DNA of 64,000 nt from Butyrivibrio sp. INlla14 (GTDB lineage: Bacteria > Bacillota > Clostridia > Lachnospirales > Lachnospiraceae). The stretch spans positions 32,335 through 96,334 of the forward strand of contig NZ_FMVS01000014.1 in NCBI RefSeq assembly GCF_900102515.1, given 5' to 3'. The notes under the pieces were generated by a model, which made no database searches, was not told where the DNA came from, and saw only the letters and a list, made by a program, of their open reading frames with translations. Every line of letters starts with the position of its first letter. Position 1 is the stretch's first letter. Shown piece by piece: positions 53,840 to 63,211 of this stretch. The position numbers were made by a program, and so were the translations under genes.

Positions 53840-55042
53840 ATGGAAAAAGAAAAACTTGCGATACATGGCGGAAAGCCAGTTAGAGAGAAGAAGATTTATT
53901 ACGGACGTCAGTGGATCCAGGATGATGATGTGCAGGCAATTGCTTCTGTACTTAAGGGAGACCTTATCACTTGCGGACCTTCTGTTGACGCTGTTGAGAA
54001 AAAGATATGTGAAGTAACAGGAGCTAAATATGCAGTAGTTGTCTGCAACGGTACTGCAGCTCTTCACTGCGCAGCAATTGCAGCAGGACTTGGAGAGGGG
54101 GACGAAGTTATCACAACACCTCTTACATTTGCTGCTTCTGCAAACTGTGCAATTTACGTTGGAGCAAGACCAGTTTTTGCTGATGTTAACCCAGAGACCT
54201 ACAACATTGATCCAGAGAGCATCGAGGCTCATATCACAGAGCACACCAAGGCTGTTGTTGCGGTAGATTTCACAGGCCAGGCTGTTGAGCATGACAGGAT
54301 AAAAGAGATCTGTAAGAAGCACAACCTCACATACATCTGCGATGCTGCTCACGCTATCGGAACAAAATATAAGGGTCAGCCAGAGGGCTCTATTGCAGAT
54401 ATGACCTGCTTTAGCTTCCACCCAGTTAAGACAATTACTTCTGGAGAGGGCGGTGCGATCACAACCAATGATCCTGTGCTTTACAAGAAGCTTCGTCTTG
54501 CTAGCCAGCACGGAATTGTTCGTAATCCTGATGACTTTGTTGAGAAGAACCCAGAGGGAATCTGGTATTACGAGATGCAGACTCTTGGCTTTAACTATAG
54601 AATGACTGATTTCCAGGCAGCTCTTTTGATAAGTCAGCTCCACAAGCTTGATCAGTTCTCTAACAGGAGAAAAGAGATTGTGAAGATGTACAATGAAGCT
54701 TTTGCGGATGTGCCTGAGATCATCGTGCAGAAAGAGATTCCAGAGTCAGATACTACAAGACATTTATATATTATTCAGCTTGATCTTGATAAGCTTACCT
54801 GCACTCGTCGTGAGTTCTTTGACGCTATGAGTGCTGAAAATGTGCAGTGTCAGGTGCACTATGTGCCTGTTTACTGGTTCCCATTCTACGAGAACATGGG
54901 CTACAAGAGAGGTCTTTGCCCTGTGGCTGAGAAGATTTACAAGGGAATCATGAGTATTCCTCTTTATCCTATGCTTACAGATGAGGATGTTCAGACTTCA
55001 ATCGCTGCAGTCAAGAAGGTTGTTGACTGGTACAGAAAGTAA
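53840..55042 (+). CDS. pseC: PseC-like sugar-nucleotide aminotransferase (DegT/DnrJ/EryC1)
   Basis: About 400 residues. A PLP-dependent aminotransferase: Lys197 in FHPVKTITSGEGGA forms the internal aldimine, and VVCNGTAALHCAAIAAGLGEGDEV, TPLTFAASANCA and CDAAHAIG are family blocks. The HPVK-x-IT-x-GEGGA form is characteristic of the PseC branch, which aminates UDP-4-keto-6-deoxy-N-acetyl-hexose at C4. I use the ATG at 53840; a GTG at 53810 would add ten unlikely residues. It opens the polysaccharide region and may share the FnlA product as substrate. Confidence 0.82.
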   Translation: MEKEKLAIHGGKPVREKKIYYGRQWIQDDDVQAIASVLKGDLITCGPSVDAVEKKICEVTGAKYAVVVCNGTAALHCAAIAAGLGEGDEVITTPLTFAASANCAIYVGARPVFADVNPETYNIDPESIEAHITEHTKAVVAVDFTGQAVEHDRIKEICKKHNLTYICDAAHAIGTKYKGQPEGSIADMTCFSFHPVKTITSGEGGAITTNDPVLYKKLRLASQHGIVRNPDDFVEKNPEGIWYYEMQTLGFNYRMTDFQAALLISQLHKLDQFSNRRKEIVKMYNEAFADVPEIIVQKEIPESDTTRHLYIIQLDLDKLTCTRREFFDAMSAENVQCQVHYVPVYWFPFYENMGYKRGLCPVAEKIYKGIMSIPLYPMLTDEDVQTSIAAVKKVVDWYRK

Positions 55043-55047
55043 GAAAG

Positions 55048-55100
55048 ATGGCTTTCGTATTTGGTTTTTACCTATAAAAGGTGATTAAGGCCATTTTTTA
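55048..55100 (+). terminator. Possible terminator after the aminotransferase gene
   Basis: ATGGCTTT and AAGGCCAT pair with one bulge, with inner ACC/GGT pairs, and run into TTTTTT. Confidence 0.5.
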
Positions 55101-55150
55101 TATGCTAATTTGATTTGGAACAAATTCGAGAAAAGGGACAATAAAAAGAA

Positions 55151-56338
55151 ATGTCAGAATTCAAAGGTTTTAAGAACAACGGAAGATTAAAGCTCCTTAT
55201 CATAGTAGGAACAAGGCCAGAAATCATAAGGCTTTCAGCAGTTATAAAAAAGTGCAGGAAGTATTTTGATGTGGTGCTGGCCCATACAGGTCAGAACTAC
55301 GACTACAACTTAAATGGCGTCTTCTTCAAGGACCTTGAGCTTGATGAGCCGGAGGTTTACCTGGATGCAGTAGGCGAGGACCTTGGTGCAACCATGGGAA
55401 ATATCATTGATAAGAGCTACAAGCTGATGGTGGAGATAGAGCCTGATGCAGTGCTTGTTCTGGGCGATACCAATAGCTGCCTGTCAGTTATAGGAGCTAA
55501 GCGCCTTCATATTCCTATTTTCCACATGGAAGCTGGAAACCGTTGCAAGGACGAGTGCCTTCCTGAGGAGACAAACCGCAGGATTGTGGATATTATCTCG
55601 GATGTTAACATGGCTTATTCTGAGCATGCCAGAAGGTACCTTGCAGATTGCGGACTTCCCAAGGAGAGAACTTTTGTGACAGGATCTCCTATGGCTGAGG
55701 TTCTTCATGACAATCTTGATAAGATCAAGGCTTCTGATGTTCATGCAAGACTCACACGTGAAACTGGCGTAAATATCGAGCCTCACAAGTATATTTTGTT
55801 GTCAGCTCATAGAGAAGAGAACATCGATACAGATGCTAACTTCAGATCTCTTTTTACAGCAATCAACAAAATGGCTGAAAAGTACGACATGCCTATCCTC
55901 TATTCCTGTCACCCCAGGAGCAGAAAGAGAATTGAGGCTTCTGAATTTGAACTTGATAAAAGAGTTATCCAGCATGAGCCACTTGGATTCCATGACTACA
56001 ATTGCCTTCAGATGAATGCTTTCGCGGTGGTTTCTGATTCAGGAACACTTCCTGAGGAGAGTAGTTTCTTTTTATCAGTAGGAAATCCATTCCCTGCTGT
56101 CTGCATCAGGACTAGCACTGAGAGACCTGAGGCTATGGATAAGGGTAACTTCATCCTTGCTGGAATTAGCCAGGAGAGCCTTCTCCAGGCGGTTGATACT
56201 GCGGTTGCCATGAACGAAAACGGCGACTTCGGAATTCCAGTTCCAGACTACGTAGATGAAAATGTATCCGATAAGGTTGTGAAGATAATCCAGAGCTTTA
56301 CCGGGGTTGTCAACAAGATGGTTTGGAGAAAGAACTGA
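55151..56338 (+). CDS. fnlC: UDP-N-acetylglucosamine 2-epimerase-type enzyme, FnlC/CapG-like
   Basis: A 395-residue non-hydrolysing 2-epimerase. IIVGTRPEIIRLSAVIKKC starts the Rossmann fold, and FHMEAGNRCKDECLPEETNR is the FnlC/CapG/WbjD form of the HxEAG...E motif (WecB has a different run here). SDSGTLPEES is the conserved UDP-binding loop. It converts UDP-N-acetyl-L-pneumosamine to UDP-N-acetyl-L-fucosamine, the last step of the pathway whose other steps are encoded at 58017 and 61367. Confidence 0.85.
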   Translation: MSEFKGFKNNGRLKLLIIVGTRPEIIRLSAVIKKCRKYFDVVLAHTGQNYDYNLNGVFFKDLELDEPEVYLDAVGEDLGATMGNIIDKSYKLMVEIEPDAVLVLGDTNSCLSVIGAKRLHIPIFHMEAGNRCKDECLPEETNRRIVDIISDVNMAYSEHARRYLADCGLPKERTFVTGSPMAEVLHDNLDKIKASDVHARLTRETGVNIEPHKYILLSAHREENIDTDANFRSLFTAINKMAEKYDMPILYSCHPRSRKRIEASEFELDKRVIQHEPLGFHDYNCLQMNAFAVVSDSGTLPEESSFFLSVGNPFPAVCIRTSTERPEAMDKGNFILAGISQESLLQAVDTAVAMNENGDFGIPVPDYVDENVSDKVVKIIQSFTGVVNKMVWRKN

Positions 56339-56370
56339 AAATATGAGTAGTAACTGATAACGGGGGAGCA

Positions 56371-57828
56371 ATGGGGCAGATTAGGATAAAGAACAAGTAC
56401 ATATATAGATGGTTGTGCATGGTGCTGCTGTCCGTACTAGCCACAATATCTTTTTTCCTGGTGTGGCGTGGATTTGTAAAGGTCAACAACCAGACGGGAA
56501 GCCTTATGGGATTAGGTAACCTGCTTATGGCAGCTGGCATCTACTTTGTTTTGTACCACATTGTGGGAAAAGCGCTTAAGGCCTTCAGGATTGGCGTTGA
56601 TAGAAAGGCCAATCTTCTGGCATCTCAGGTCCTGACGCTGTTTTCTGTGGATGCGATCGAGGTTTTGGTATCCTGCGCTATCACGGGTCAGTTCAGGTTC
56701 TTCCCGAATTTCCTGTGGAGATACGTATTGCTGGCATTTGGACAGTCTGTGGTCTTGTGCCTTTTGGTTATTCCTATGGTTGATTTGTACAGGCACTTTT
56801 TCAAGGCTCACAGAGTGCTTGAAATCTGGGATTCAAGGTCTGCTGGAAAGATTGGAGTGGCCGGAGAGCTGAGCATGGAAGAGTACGACAAGCTCCACTT
56901 CATGAATGGAAGGCCTGACAAGTTCCACATCGAGAAGATTGTGGATATCAACGAAGGGCTAGATAAGATTTATGGCATGATGGAGCCCTACGATGCAGTA
57001 TTTATCAATGATATTCCTTCTGAGATCAAGAATGACATCCTCAAAGAGTGCTTTAGCAGAGACATCAGGGTGTACTTCACTCCTAAGATTTCAGATATTA
57101 TAGGCAAGAACTCAGAGGAGATAAATCTTTTTGATACACCTCTTTATTTGTGCCGAAATGCTGGACTTTCCCTTTCTCAGAGAATTGTAAAAAGAACTTG
57201 TGATATCGTTTTCTCTTTGATAGGCCTGGTGCTTACAAGCCCGATACTGCTTGTTACTGCGCTTGCCATCAAGCTTGAGGACGGCGGACCTGTCTTTTTC
57301 CGCCAAGAAAGGGCAACTCTGGGGGGCAAAGAGTTCAGTATCCTGAAGTTCAGGTCAATGATCGTTGACGCTGAGAAAGACGGACGCCCGCATCCCGCCG
57401 GGGAGAAGGATCCCAGGATTACTAAGGTTGGAAACGTCATCAGAGCTACTAGAATTGATGAGCTTCCGCAGATTTTGAACATCCTAAAGGGCGATATGTC
57501 GATTGTTGGACCAAGGCCTGAGAGACTTGAACATGTGCAGAAGTACTGCGAGGAGATTCCTGAGTTCAAGTACAGACTTAAGGTTAAGGGCGGCCTTACA
57601 GGCCCAGCCCAGGTCTTTGGTAAGTATAATACGAGCCCTCTTAACAAGCTTAAGATGGATCTTTTCTATATAACAAATTATTCGCTGCTGCTGGATCTGC
57701 AGATTCTCTTTGAAACTGTGAAAATCCTGGTGCAGAAAGAGAGCACTGAGGGCTTTACTCAGGAGCGCGTGCAGGAAATGCATGACGCCGGAGCCGGCGC
57801 TGGTGATGGTGCGGGCAAGGATGCGTGA
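56371..57828 (+). CDS. Undecaprenyl-phosphate sugar-phosphate transferase (priming enzyme)
   Basis: A 485-residue polyprenyl-phosphate hexose-1-phosphate transferase of the WbaP/WcaJ type. Four or five membrane helices occupy residues 10-150, a Rossmann-like middle domain follows, then the catalytic block KRTCDIVFSLIGLVLTSPIL, FRQERATLGGKEFSILKFRSM and LKGDMSIVGPRPE. It places the first sugar on the lipid carrier for surface-polysaccharide assembly. The Gly/Ala-rich tail (GAGAGDGAGKD) is unusual. GGGGGAG precedes the ATG, 32 bp after fnlC. Confidence 0.9.
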   Translation: MGQIRIKNKYIYRWLCMVLLSVLATISFFLVWRGFVKVNNQTGSLMGLGNLLMAAGIYFVLYHIVGKALKAFRIGVDRKANLLASQVLTLFSVDAIEVLVSCAITGQFRFFPNFLWRYVLLAFGQSVVLCLLVIPMVDLYRHFFKAHRVLEIWDSRSAGKIGVAGELSMEEYDKLHFMNGRPDKFHIEKIVDINEGLDKIYGMMEPYDAVFINDIPSEIKNDILKECFSRDIRVYFTPKISDIIGKNSEEINLFDTPLYLCRNAGLSLSQRIVKRTCDIVFSLIGLVLTSPILLVTALAIKLEDGGPVFFRQERATLGGKEFSILKFRSMIVDAEKDGRPHPAGEKDPRITKVGNVIRATRIDELPQILNILKGDMSIVGPRPERLEHVQKYCEEIPEFKYRLKVKGGLTGPAQVFGKYNTSPLNKLKMDLFYITNYSLLLDLQILFETVKILVQKESTEGFTQERVQEMHDAGAGAGDGAGKDA

Positions 57829-57835
57829 TAGCGCA

Positions 57836-57917
57836 GCTGGAAGTTATGACTAGAACAGTGGATCTGCGGATGCCTGGCTGGAAGATATGGCTAGAACAGT
57901 GGATTTATGAATGCCTG
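57836..57917. repeat. 41-bp tandem duplication
   Basis: Two units starting GCTGGAAG at 57836 and 57877, sharing CTAGAACAGTGGAT and ATGCCTG, directly after the sugar transferase gene. A further partial unit follows. Confidence 0.8.
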
Positions 57918-57924
57918 GAAGGAA

Positions 57925-57966
57925 TTTACATATAAATTGTGGGAATTCTAGTGTTTTATATGTAAA
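57925..57966 (+). repeat. Single hairpin related to the 59-kb array
   Basis: TTTACATATAAA pairs perfectly with TTTATATGTAAA. The loop contains GGGAATTCTAGTG, matching the GGAAANCTAGTGG core of the array hairpins at 59072-59500 although the stems differ. It lies 50 bp upstream of the fnlA start. Confidence 0.7.
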
Positions 57967-58016
57967 ATAGGATTTCAAAATAGCAATAATATCATAGCAA
58001 GATAGGAGAAATACAG

Positions 58017-59057
58017 ATGAGTGAATTTAAGGACAAGACACTGCTGATAACAGGTGGTACAGGAAGTTTCGGACATTGCGTACTGGATCACTTTCTTGAT
58101 AGTGACCTCAAGGAGATCAGAATCTTTTCAAGAGATGAGAAAAAGCAGGATGATATGAGACATGAGCTTCAGGCTTTCCATCCTGAGCACTATAACAAGG
58201 TTAAATTCTTTATAGGAGATGTGAGAAACATCCAGAGTCTTAGAGACTGCATGCCAGGTGTTGACTATATCTTCCATGCAGCAGCGCTCAAGGAAGTTCC
58301 TAGCTGTGAGTTCTTCCCAATGGAAGCTGTTCGCACAAATATCGAAGGAACAGACAACCTGATCCATGCGGCCATCGAGAACGGAGTTAAGCATGTGATT
58401 TGTCTTTCAACTGATAAGGCAGCCTATCCTATCAACTCAATGGGAATTTCAAAGGCCATGATGGAGCACATTGTTTATGCAAATGCCCGCATGGCTGCTG
58501 AGTGTGGAACAATACTTAACTGCACAAGATACGGAAATGTTATGTGTTCCCGTGGTTCTGTTATTCCTCTGTTCATTGAACAGATAAAGAATGGTCATCC
58601 TATTACAATCACAGATCCTAACATGACAAGATTCATGATGAACCTTGATGAGGCCGTTGACCTTGTTATGTTCGCATTCACTCATGGAAATCCTGGAGAT
58701 CTTTTCATCCAGAAGGCGGATGCTTCTACTATTGGAGATCTTGCTAAGGCTGTTCAGCAGCTCTTTGGCGAGACTGAGACTAAGATTATCGGCTCTCGTC
58801 ATGGTGAGAAACTCTACGAGACTCTCCTTACCAAGGAAGAGAGACTTCGTGCTGAGGATATGGGCGATTATTACCGCGTTGTTGCTGATGCCAGAGACCT
58901 TAACTATGACAAGTTCTATGTTCAGGGCGAGGTGCACACCGCTGCTGACGAGGCTTACACAAGTCATAATACTGTAAGACTTGATGTTGAGGGCACTGTG
59001 AAGAAGCTCCTTACAACATCTTATGTTCAGGAAGAACTTAAGAAGCTTGGTAAGTGA
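58017..59057 (+). CDS. fnlA: UDP-GlcNAc 4,6-dehydratase/5-epimerase, FnlA/CapE-like
   Basis: A 346-residue short-chain dehydrogenase-like enzyme. The NAD(P)-binding TGGTGSFG is at residues 12-19, and the catalytic Y-x3-K is replaced by M-x3-K (SMGISK), as in FnlA/CapE/PseB-type inverting dehydratases. It makes UDP-2-acetamido-2,6-dideoxy-L-arabino-4-hexulose, the first intermediate of UDP-L-FucNAc and also the substrate of PseC. AGGAGA precedes the ATG. Confidence 0.9.
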   Translation: MSEFKDKTLLITGGTGSFGHCVLDHFLDSDLKEIRIFSRDEKKQDDMRHELQAFHPEHYNKVKFFIGDVRNIQSLRDCMPGVDYIFHAAALKEVPSCEFFPMEAVRTNIEGTDNLIHAAIENGVKHVICLSTDKAAYPINSMGISKAMMEHIVYANARMAAECGTILNCTRYGNVMCSRGSVIPLFIEQIKNGHPITITDPNMTRFMMNLDEAVDLVMFAFTHGNPGDLFIQKADASTIGDLAKAVQQLFGETETKIIGSRHGEKLYETLLTKEERLRAEDMGDYYRVVADARDLNYDKFYVQGEVHTAADEAYTSHNTVRLDVEGTVKKLLTTSYVQEELKKLGK

Positions 59058-59071
59058 TTTGCTTTTCGGAT

Positions 59072-59500
59072 TTTATATGCAATGCAGGAAATCTAGTGGT
59101 TTCGTATAAGAGAATTTGCAGAGGTAATTTGTGAGGGTTATATGCAAATCAGGTAGTCTAGTGGTTTCGTATAAGGACATTTGCAGAGGATATTTGTAAG
59201 GGCTATATGCAAATGTGGGAAACTAGTGGTTTCGTATAAGAAAATTTGCAGAGGAAATTTGTGAGGGTTATATGCAAATCGGGGAAACTAACGATTGCAT
59301 ATAAGACCTAGCACAAGGGGCTGAGCAAATCTATTATATGAAAATAGCTATATCGCGTAGTTGAGTATAATAGCCAGCAAAGAACAGGTAGAAATGGCTT
59401 ATATGCAAATAGATTGGTAAGCGCATTTCGTATAAGAGCATGAAGATAGCAATGAAAAAGCTATTATATGCAAAGCTGTAATCTAGCATTTTTGTATAAA
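59072..59500 (+). repeat. Tandem 65-bp hairpin array
   Basis: Seven units, starting near 59072, 59138, 59203, 59268, 59332, 59398 and 59462. Each has TTATATGCAAA, a GGNANNCTAGTGGTTT-type middle and GTATAAG, so the ends pair through CTTATA/TATAAG. Between the first four lie copies of ATTTGCAGAGG-N-ATTTGT. Units 5 to 7 are increasingly divergent. The array lies between fnlA and the glycosyltransferase gene. Confidence 0.85.
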
Positions 59501-59524
59501 TAACAAATAATAATAATTAGAAAA

Positions 59525-59700
59525 CTGGAAATATAGAACTCCAGAGAAATAGAGAGCTAGATATCTAGAAATCTTGAGATTTATAGGAATATAGAACTAG
59601 AGACATAGATATCTAGTAATCCATAGATATATAGAACTAGAGATTCAGATATACAGAAATCCAACTTTAGATTTAGAGATAAACATATAAAGTAAAAAAC
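59525..59700. repeat. AT-rich tandem repeat with ATATAGAACTAGAGA units
   Basis: About three copies of a roughly 55-bp unit containing ATATAGAACT(A/C)(C/G)AGA and AGATATCTAG(A/T)AATC, the last decayed. It occupies the region just upstream of the glycosyltransferase start, where a promoter or leader would be expected. Confidence 0.65.
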
Positions 59701-59723
59701 AAGGACACCGCTTAGGAACATAG

Positions 59724-61262
59724 ATGAAAGATTGCGTGGAAGAGTCAGGAAAAAGAAATAAGAATTTATCTACTGAGGGTAAGCCTCTCAGGATTTTGGT
59801 AGTTACAGAGTGTTTTTGGCCTGATATTTACGCAATCAATGACATTGTGGAAAAGCTTGTACAAAGAGGCCATAAGGTAACAGTGCTGACGGGACTTCCG
59901 GATTACACAACTACGAGAATCCCGGAAGAGTACAAGCATGGAAGGAACAGGCACCAGAATTACAAGGGAGCAGATGTGTACCGCGTTCCAACGATTGCAA
60001 GGCGCCATGGACCTATCTGGAGGAGCCTTAGTTATCTTTCATTTGTGGCTAATGGATGGCTTCGGGCCAAGACTCAGGACTGGAAGCACACTGAGGTCTG
60101 GGGAAATGCTAGTGATGCGGACTTTGACGTTATCTATGTATGGGAAGTTTCACCTGTGACCATGGCAGTACCTGCTATTGCTTTGAAAAAGAGATACAAA
60201 AAGCCATTATTTTTGTATTGTATGGACATATGGCCTGAGTGCGTAAAGGCCATGAGTATCAAGGAGGGAACGCTTCCCTACAAGATGATACATGCCTGGA
60301 CTAAGCGCATTTACAAGCAGTGCGATCACATTGCGGTATCTTCAAAACCTTTTTTTCAATATATGGAGGAAAAAAATGGAATTCCACGCAGCAAGATGAG
60401 CTACTTGCCGCAGTACGCTGATGTGGGGCTATTGGAACTTGATACTCGGAAAATCAAGCCTGATGAAGCTAGGAGCGCACAGAATGAAGAAACACCTGTT
60501 AGATCCCGAAACGTACAAGATAGCGAAATATCAGTAAGAGCTGGAAATGTACAGGATAGCGAAGCATCAGGAAAAACTGCTCACGTTGACTTTCTTTTCA
60601 TAGGAAATATAGGAAAAGCCCAGAATCTTGACTGCCTCATGAATGCAATGACTGTGTTCAAGGGCAGAAACGACGTGACACTTCACATGGTGGGGGGTGG
60701 ATCAGAGTTTGATAACATAAAGAAAATGGCAGAAGATTTAGGGCTTGACGATATTGTGACTTTTTATGGACCGAAGCCTTTTAAAGAAGCTATTTCTTTT
60801 TACAATAAGGCGGATGCCTGTGTTCTGACACTTGATGGAAGCACACATATCGGAGATACGCTTCCTGGCAAGCTTCAGACCTACATGGCAGCAGGCAAGC
60901 CAATTCTGGCCGCGGCCAATGGCGCAGCTATGGAAGTTATTAAGGAAGCAAACTGCGGAAAATGTGTTGCTGCTGGAGATCATGAGGCATATGGCCGGAT
61001 TTTGCAGGAGTTTGCAAAAGAGATACAAAGCGAAGGTCATACTGGTACTAAGTTCGCAAAAGAGATACAAAGCGAAGGTCAGATTGGCACTAAGTTTGCA
61101 AAAGAGATACAAAGTAAAGACCAGACTTGCGCTTATCTTGCGAAAGCTTGTTCTGACATTTCACGATATGGTGATAATGCCCGCAGGTATTTCCGCGAGA
61201 ATTTCATGGAAGAGCAGCATTTTACTGAGCTGGAGCGGCTGCTTTTGGGAATGATAAAGTAG
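59724..61262 (+). CDS. wbuB: WbuB-like glycosyltransferase (probable L-fucosamine transferase)
   Basis: A 512-residue GT4-type glycosyltransferase: ILVVTECFWPDIYAINDIVEKLVQRGHKV, then LFLYCMDIWPECVKAM and the carboxyl FLFIGNIGKAQNLD and the PGKLQTYMAAGKPIL block. WbuB enzymes add N-acetyl-L-fucosamine, which matches the Fnl enzymes around it. Two in-frame repeats make it longer than the family norm: the linker at about 250-285 (RNVQDSEIS, GNVQDSEAS) and three 15-residue units at about 430-475 (FAKEIQSEG, FAKEIQSEG, FAKEIQSKD). Confidence 0.82.
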   Translation: MKDCVEESGKRNKNLSTEGKPLRILVVTECFWPDIYAINDIVEKLVQRGHKVTVLTGLPDYTTTRIPEEYKHGRNRHQNYKGADVYRVPTIARRHGPIWRSLSYLSFVANGWLRAKTQDWKHTEVWGNASDADFDVIYVWEVSPVTMAVPAIALKKRYKKPLFLYCMDIWPECVKAMSIKEGTLPYKMIHAWTKRIYKQCDHIAVSSKPFFQYMEEKNGIPRSKMSYLPQYADVGLLELDTRKIKPDEARSAQNEETPVRSRNVQDSEISVRAGNVQDSEASGKTAHVDFLFIGNIGKAQNLDCLMNAMTVFKGRNDVTLHMVGGGSEFDNIKKMAEDLGLDDIVTFYGPKPFKEAISFYNKADACVLTLDGSTHIGDTLPGKLQTYMAAGKPILAAANGAAMEVIKEANCGKCVAAGDHEAYGRILQEFAKEIQSEGHTGTKFAKEIQSEGQIGTKFAKEIQSKDQTCAYLAKACSDISRYGDNARRYFRENFMEEQHFTELERLLLGMIK

Positions 61263-61366
61263 TTTTTTTCTCGGGTCATAGATATGTGGCAAGCGATAAA
61301 GAAATAAGCAATTACATAAAAAATATTAAGAAATAAATACAATCACGTATTGCAAGGGAGCAAGAA

Positions 61367-62560
61367 ATGAAAGTCCTTATAACTGGAGCCAAGGGATTCG
61401 TAGGACGAAACCTGGTGGAAAATCTCAAGAATATTCGGGATGGAAAAAATAGAACGAGGCCAAACCTCCAGATAGAGGGGATTTTTGAGTACGATGTGGA
61501 CACTGATCCAATGCTGCTAAAAGACTACTGTCTTGAAGCGGATTTCGTGTTCCATTTGGCGGGCGTGAACAGGCCAAAGGATCCCAAGGAATTCATGGAG
61601 GGTAATTTTGGTTTTTCCAGTACTCTTCTTGATACGCTTAAAGAATGTGGTAACAAAGCGCCTGTTATGTTGTCATCTTCAATCCAGGCCTCATTAACCG
61701 GCCGTTTTGCAAATTCTGAATATGGAAAATCCAAGCTGGCTGGGGAAGAACTCTTTTTTGACTATGCAAAAGAGACAGGCGCCAAGGTCCTGGTTTATCG
61801 CTTCCCGAATCTTTTCGGCAAGTGGTGCAGACCCAACTATAACTCTGCGGTTGCCACATTTTGCAACAATATTGCCAACGATCTTCCAATTCAGGTAAAT
61901 GATCCTAGCACAGAGCTGGAGCTGGTTTACATTGATGATCTTGTTGAAGAAATGCTTGATGCGCTTGAAGGACATGAGCATTATGCGGACAGATACTGCT
62001 TCGTTCCGGTTTCACATAAGGCGACGCTTGGCGAGATTGTTGAGCTTTTGCACAAATTTGAAGATATGCCCCGGACGCTCATAATGCCGGATATTCCAGA
62101 TGGTTCTTTTGCAAAAAAACTATATTCAACCTATCTGTCATATCTTCCAGAGAGTAAGATGAAATACGATATTCCGATGGCACAGGACGACCGAGGACAT
62201 TTTTCTGAGCTTATAAAGTCTTTGAGTTGCGGCCAGATCAGTATCAACGTTTCAAAGCCTGGTGTGACAAAGGGGCAGCATTGGCACAATTCTAAGTGGG
62301 AGATTTTTATTGTGGTTTCCGGAAGGGCACTCATTCAGGAGCGCAAGCTTGGCATAGATCCTGAAACTGGCAAGGAATATCCTGTCATCAATTTTGAGGT
62401 GTCAGGTGAGAAACTTCAGGCAGTGCAAATGCTTCCTGGATACACACACAATATCGTGAACTTATCTCAGACAGAAAACCTGGTGACTGTAATGTGGGCA
62501 AACGAGATTTTTGATGAGAAAAGACCTGAAACCTATAGGGAAATTGTGGATAACAAGTGA
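61367..62560 (+). CDS. fnlB: UDP-sugar C4 reductase / C3 epimerase, FnlB/CapF-like
   Basis: A 397-residue bifunctional protein. Residues 1-270 are a short-chain-dehydrogenase fold with GAKGFVG at 7-13 and a YGKSK catalytic pair. Residues 280-397 form a zinc cupin (GQHWHNSKWEIFIVVSG). This two-domain plan is particular to CapF/FnlB/WbjC, which epimerises C3 and reduces C4 of the FnlA product to give UDP-N-acetyl-L-pneumosamine. A terminator follows about 115 bp later, closing the cluster. GGGAGCAAG precedes the ATG. Confidence 0.92.
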   Translation: MKVLITGAKGFVGRNLVENLKNIRDGKNRTRPNLQIEGIFEYDVDTDPMLLKDYCLEADFVFHLAGVNRPKDPKEFMEGNFGFSSTLLDTLKECGNKAPVMLSSSIQASLTGRFANSEYGKSKLAGEELFFDYAKETGAKVLVYRFPNLFGKWCRPNYNSAVATFCNNIANDLPIQVNDPSTELELVYIDDLVEEMLDALEGHEHYADRYCFVPVSHKATLGEIVELLHKFEDMPRTLIMPDIPDGSFAKKLYSTYLSYLPESKMKYDIPMAQDDRGHFSELIKSLSCGQISINVSKPGVTKGQHWHNSKWEIFIVVSGRALIQERKLGIDPETGKEYPVINFEVSGEKLQAVQMLPGYTHNIVNLSQTENLVTVMWANEIFDEKRPETYREIVDNK

Positions 62561-62675
62561 TTTTGTTGAATAAAAAGGGTAATTGTAGCGGTATTTTAGA
62601 TTGGCAATAAAATTAGATTGTGGATAACTAAAGGAAAAAATAGAATAAAATTGATTTGTGGAGTTCCACATTTTG

Positions 62676-62709
62676 AAAGGCCAGCGGAGGAGTAATGCCG
62701 CTGGCCTTT
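62676..62709 (+). terminator. Strong terminator ending the polysaccharide cluster
   Basis: AAAGGCCAGCGG pairs perfectly with CCGCTGGCCTTT around a 10-nt loop, followed by a short T-containing tail. Confidence 0.85.
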
Positions 62710-63140
62710 CTGCAAAATTGCATAGTCGCTGATACGAAATACGTCAGCTCAGCTGACAAGCGGCTTGCAGATGAGTAGGAAGATAGACAAGTCTTCTACT
62801 CTGTTGAAATATCGTTTTATATGTAAGTAGATAGCGCCTTGCGGCGCAAAAGCCAAAGCTTGGTGCCAAGATAGGTGGCATTATGATGCCTTGGCTGAAG
62901 TATAGAAGTTTTGAGCCGCTCTGTGCTAAGCTTTGTGGAACCGTAGCTATGAAGCAACTTTGTGACTATACGTCAGTGACGAGCGCACGGAATACTATAA
63001 TGGGAAAGTGTGTTTAAAATAAGGACAATATGTGAGCGTTATATGAAGAATATTTGAAAAAGCGTTCACATATTAGAGAATATTTATGGATAAAATAGCG
63101 ATAATAATATTTCGGAAAAGTCTTCTGCTGGTGAAAGATA

Positions 63141-63163
63141 AATACTGACCATTGGTCAGTATT
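63141..63163. promoter_or_regulatory. 23-bp palindrome, TetR-type operator-like
   Basis: AATACTGACCA and TGGTCAGTATT are exact reverse complements around one central T. The GACCAnTGGTC core is typical of TetR-family operators. No regulator gene is adjacent. Confidence 0.6.
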
Positions 63164-63211
63164 ATCGCGTTATATGGGCGATTTCTGTCTTTGAGCGGTG
63201 TGTGATTTAAT

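Noticed and set aside
59525..59700. Small coding gene in the repeat upstream of wbuB
   Set aside because: Frames are interrupted by frequent TAG stops created by the repeat unit itself.
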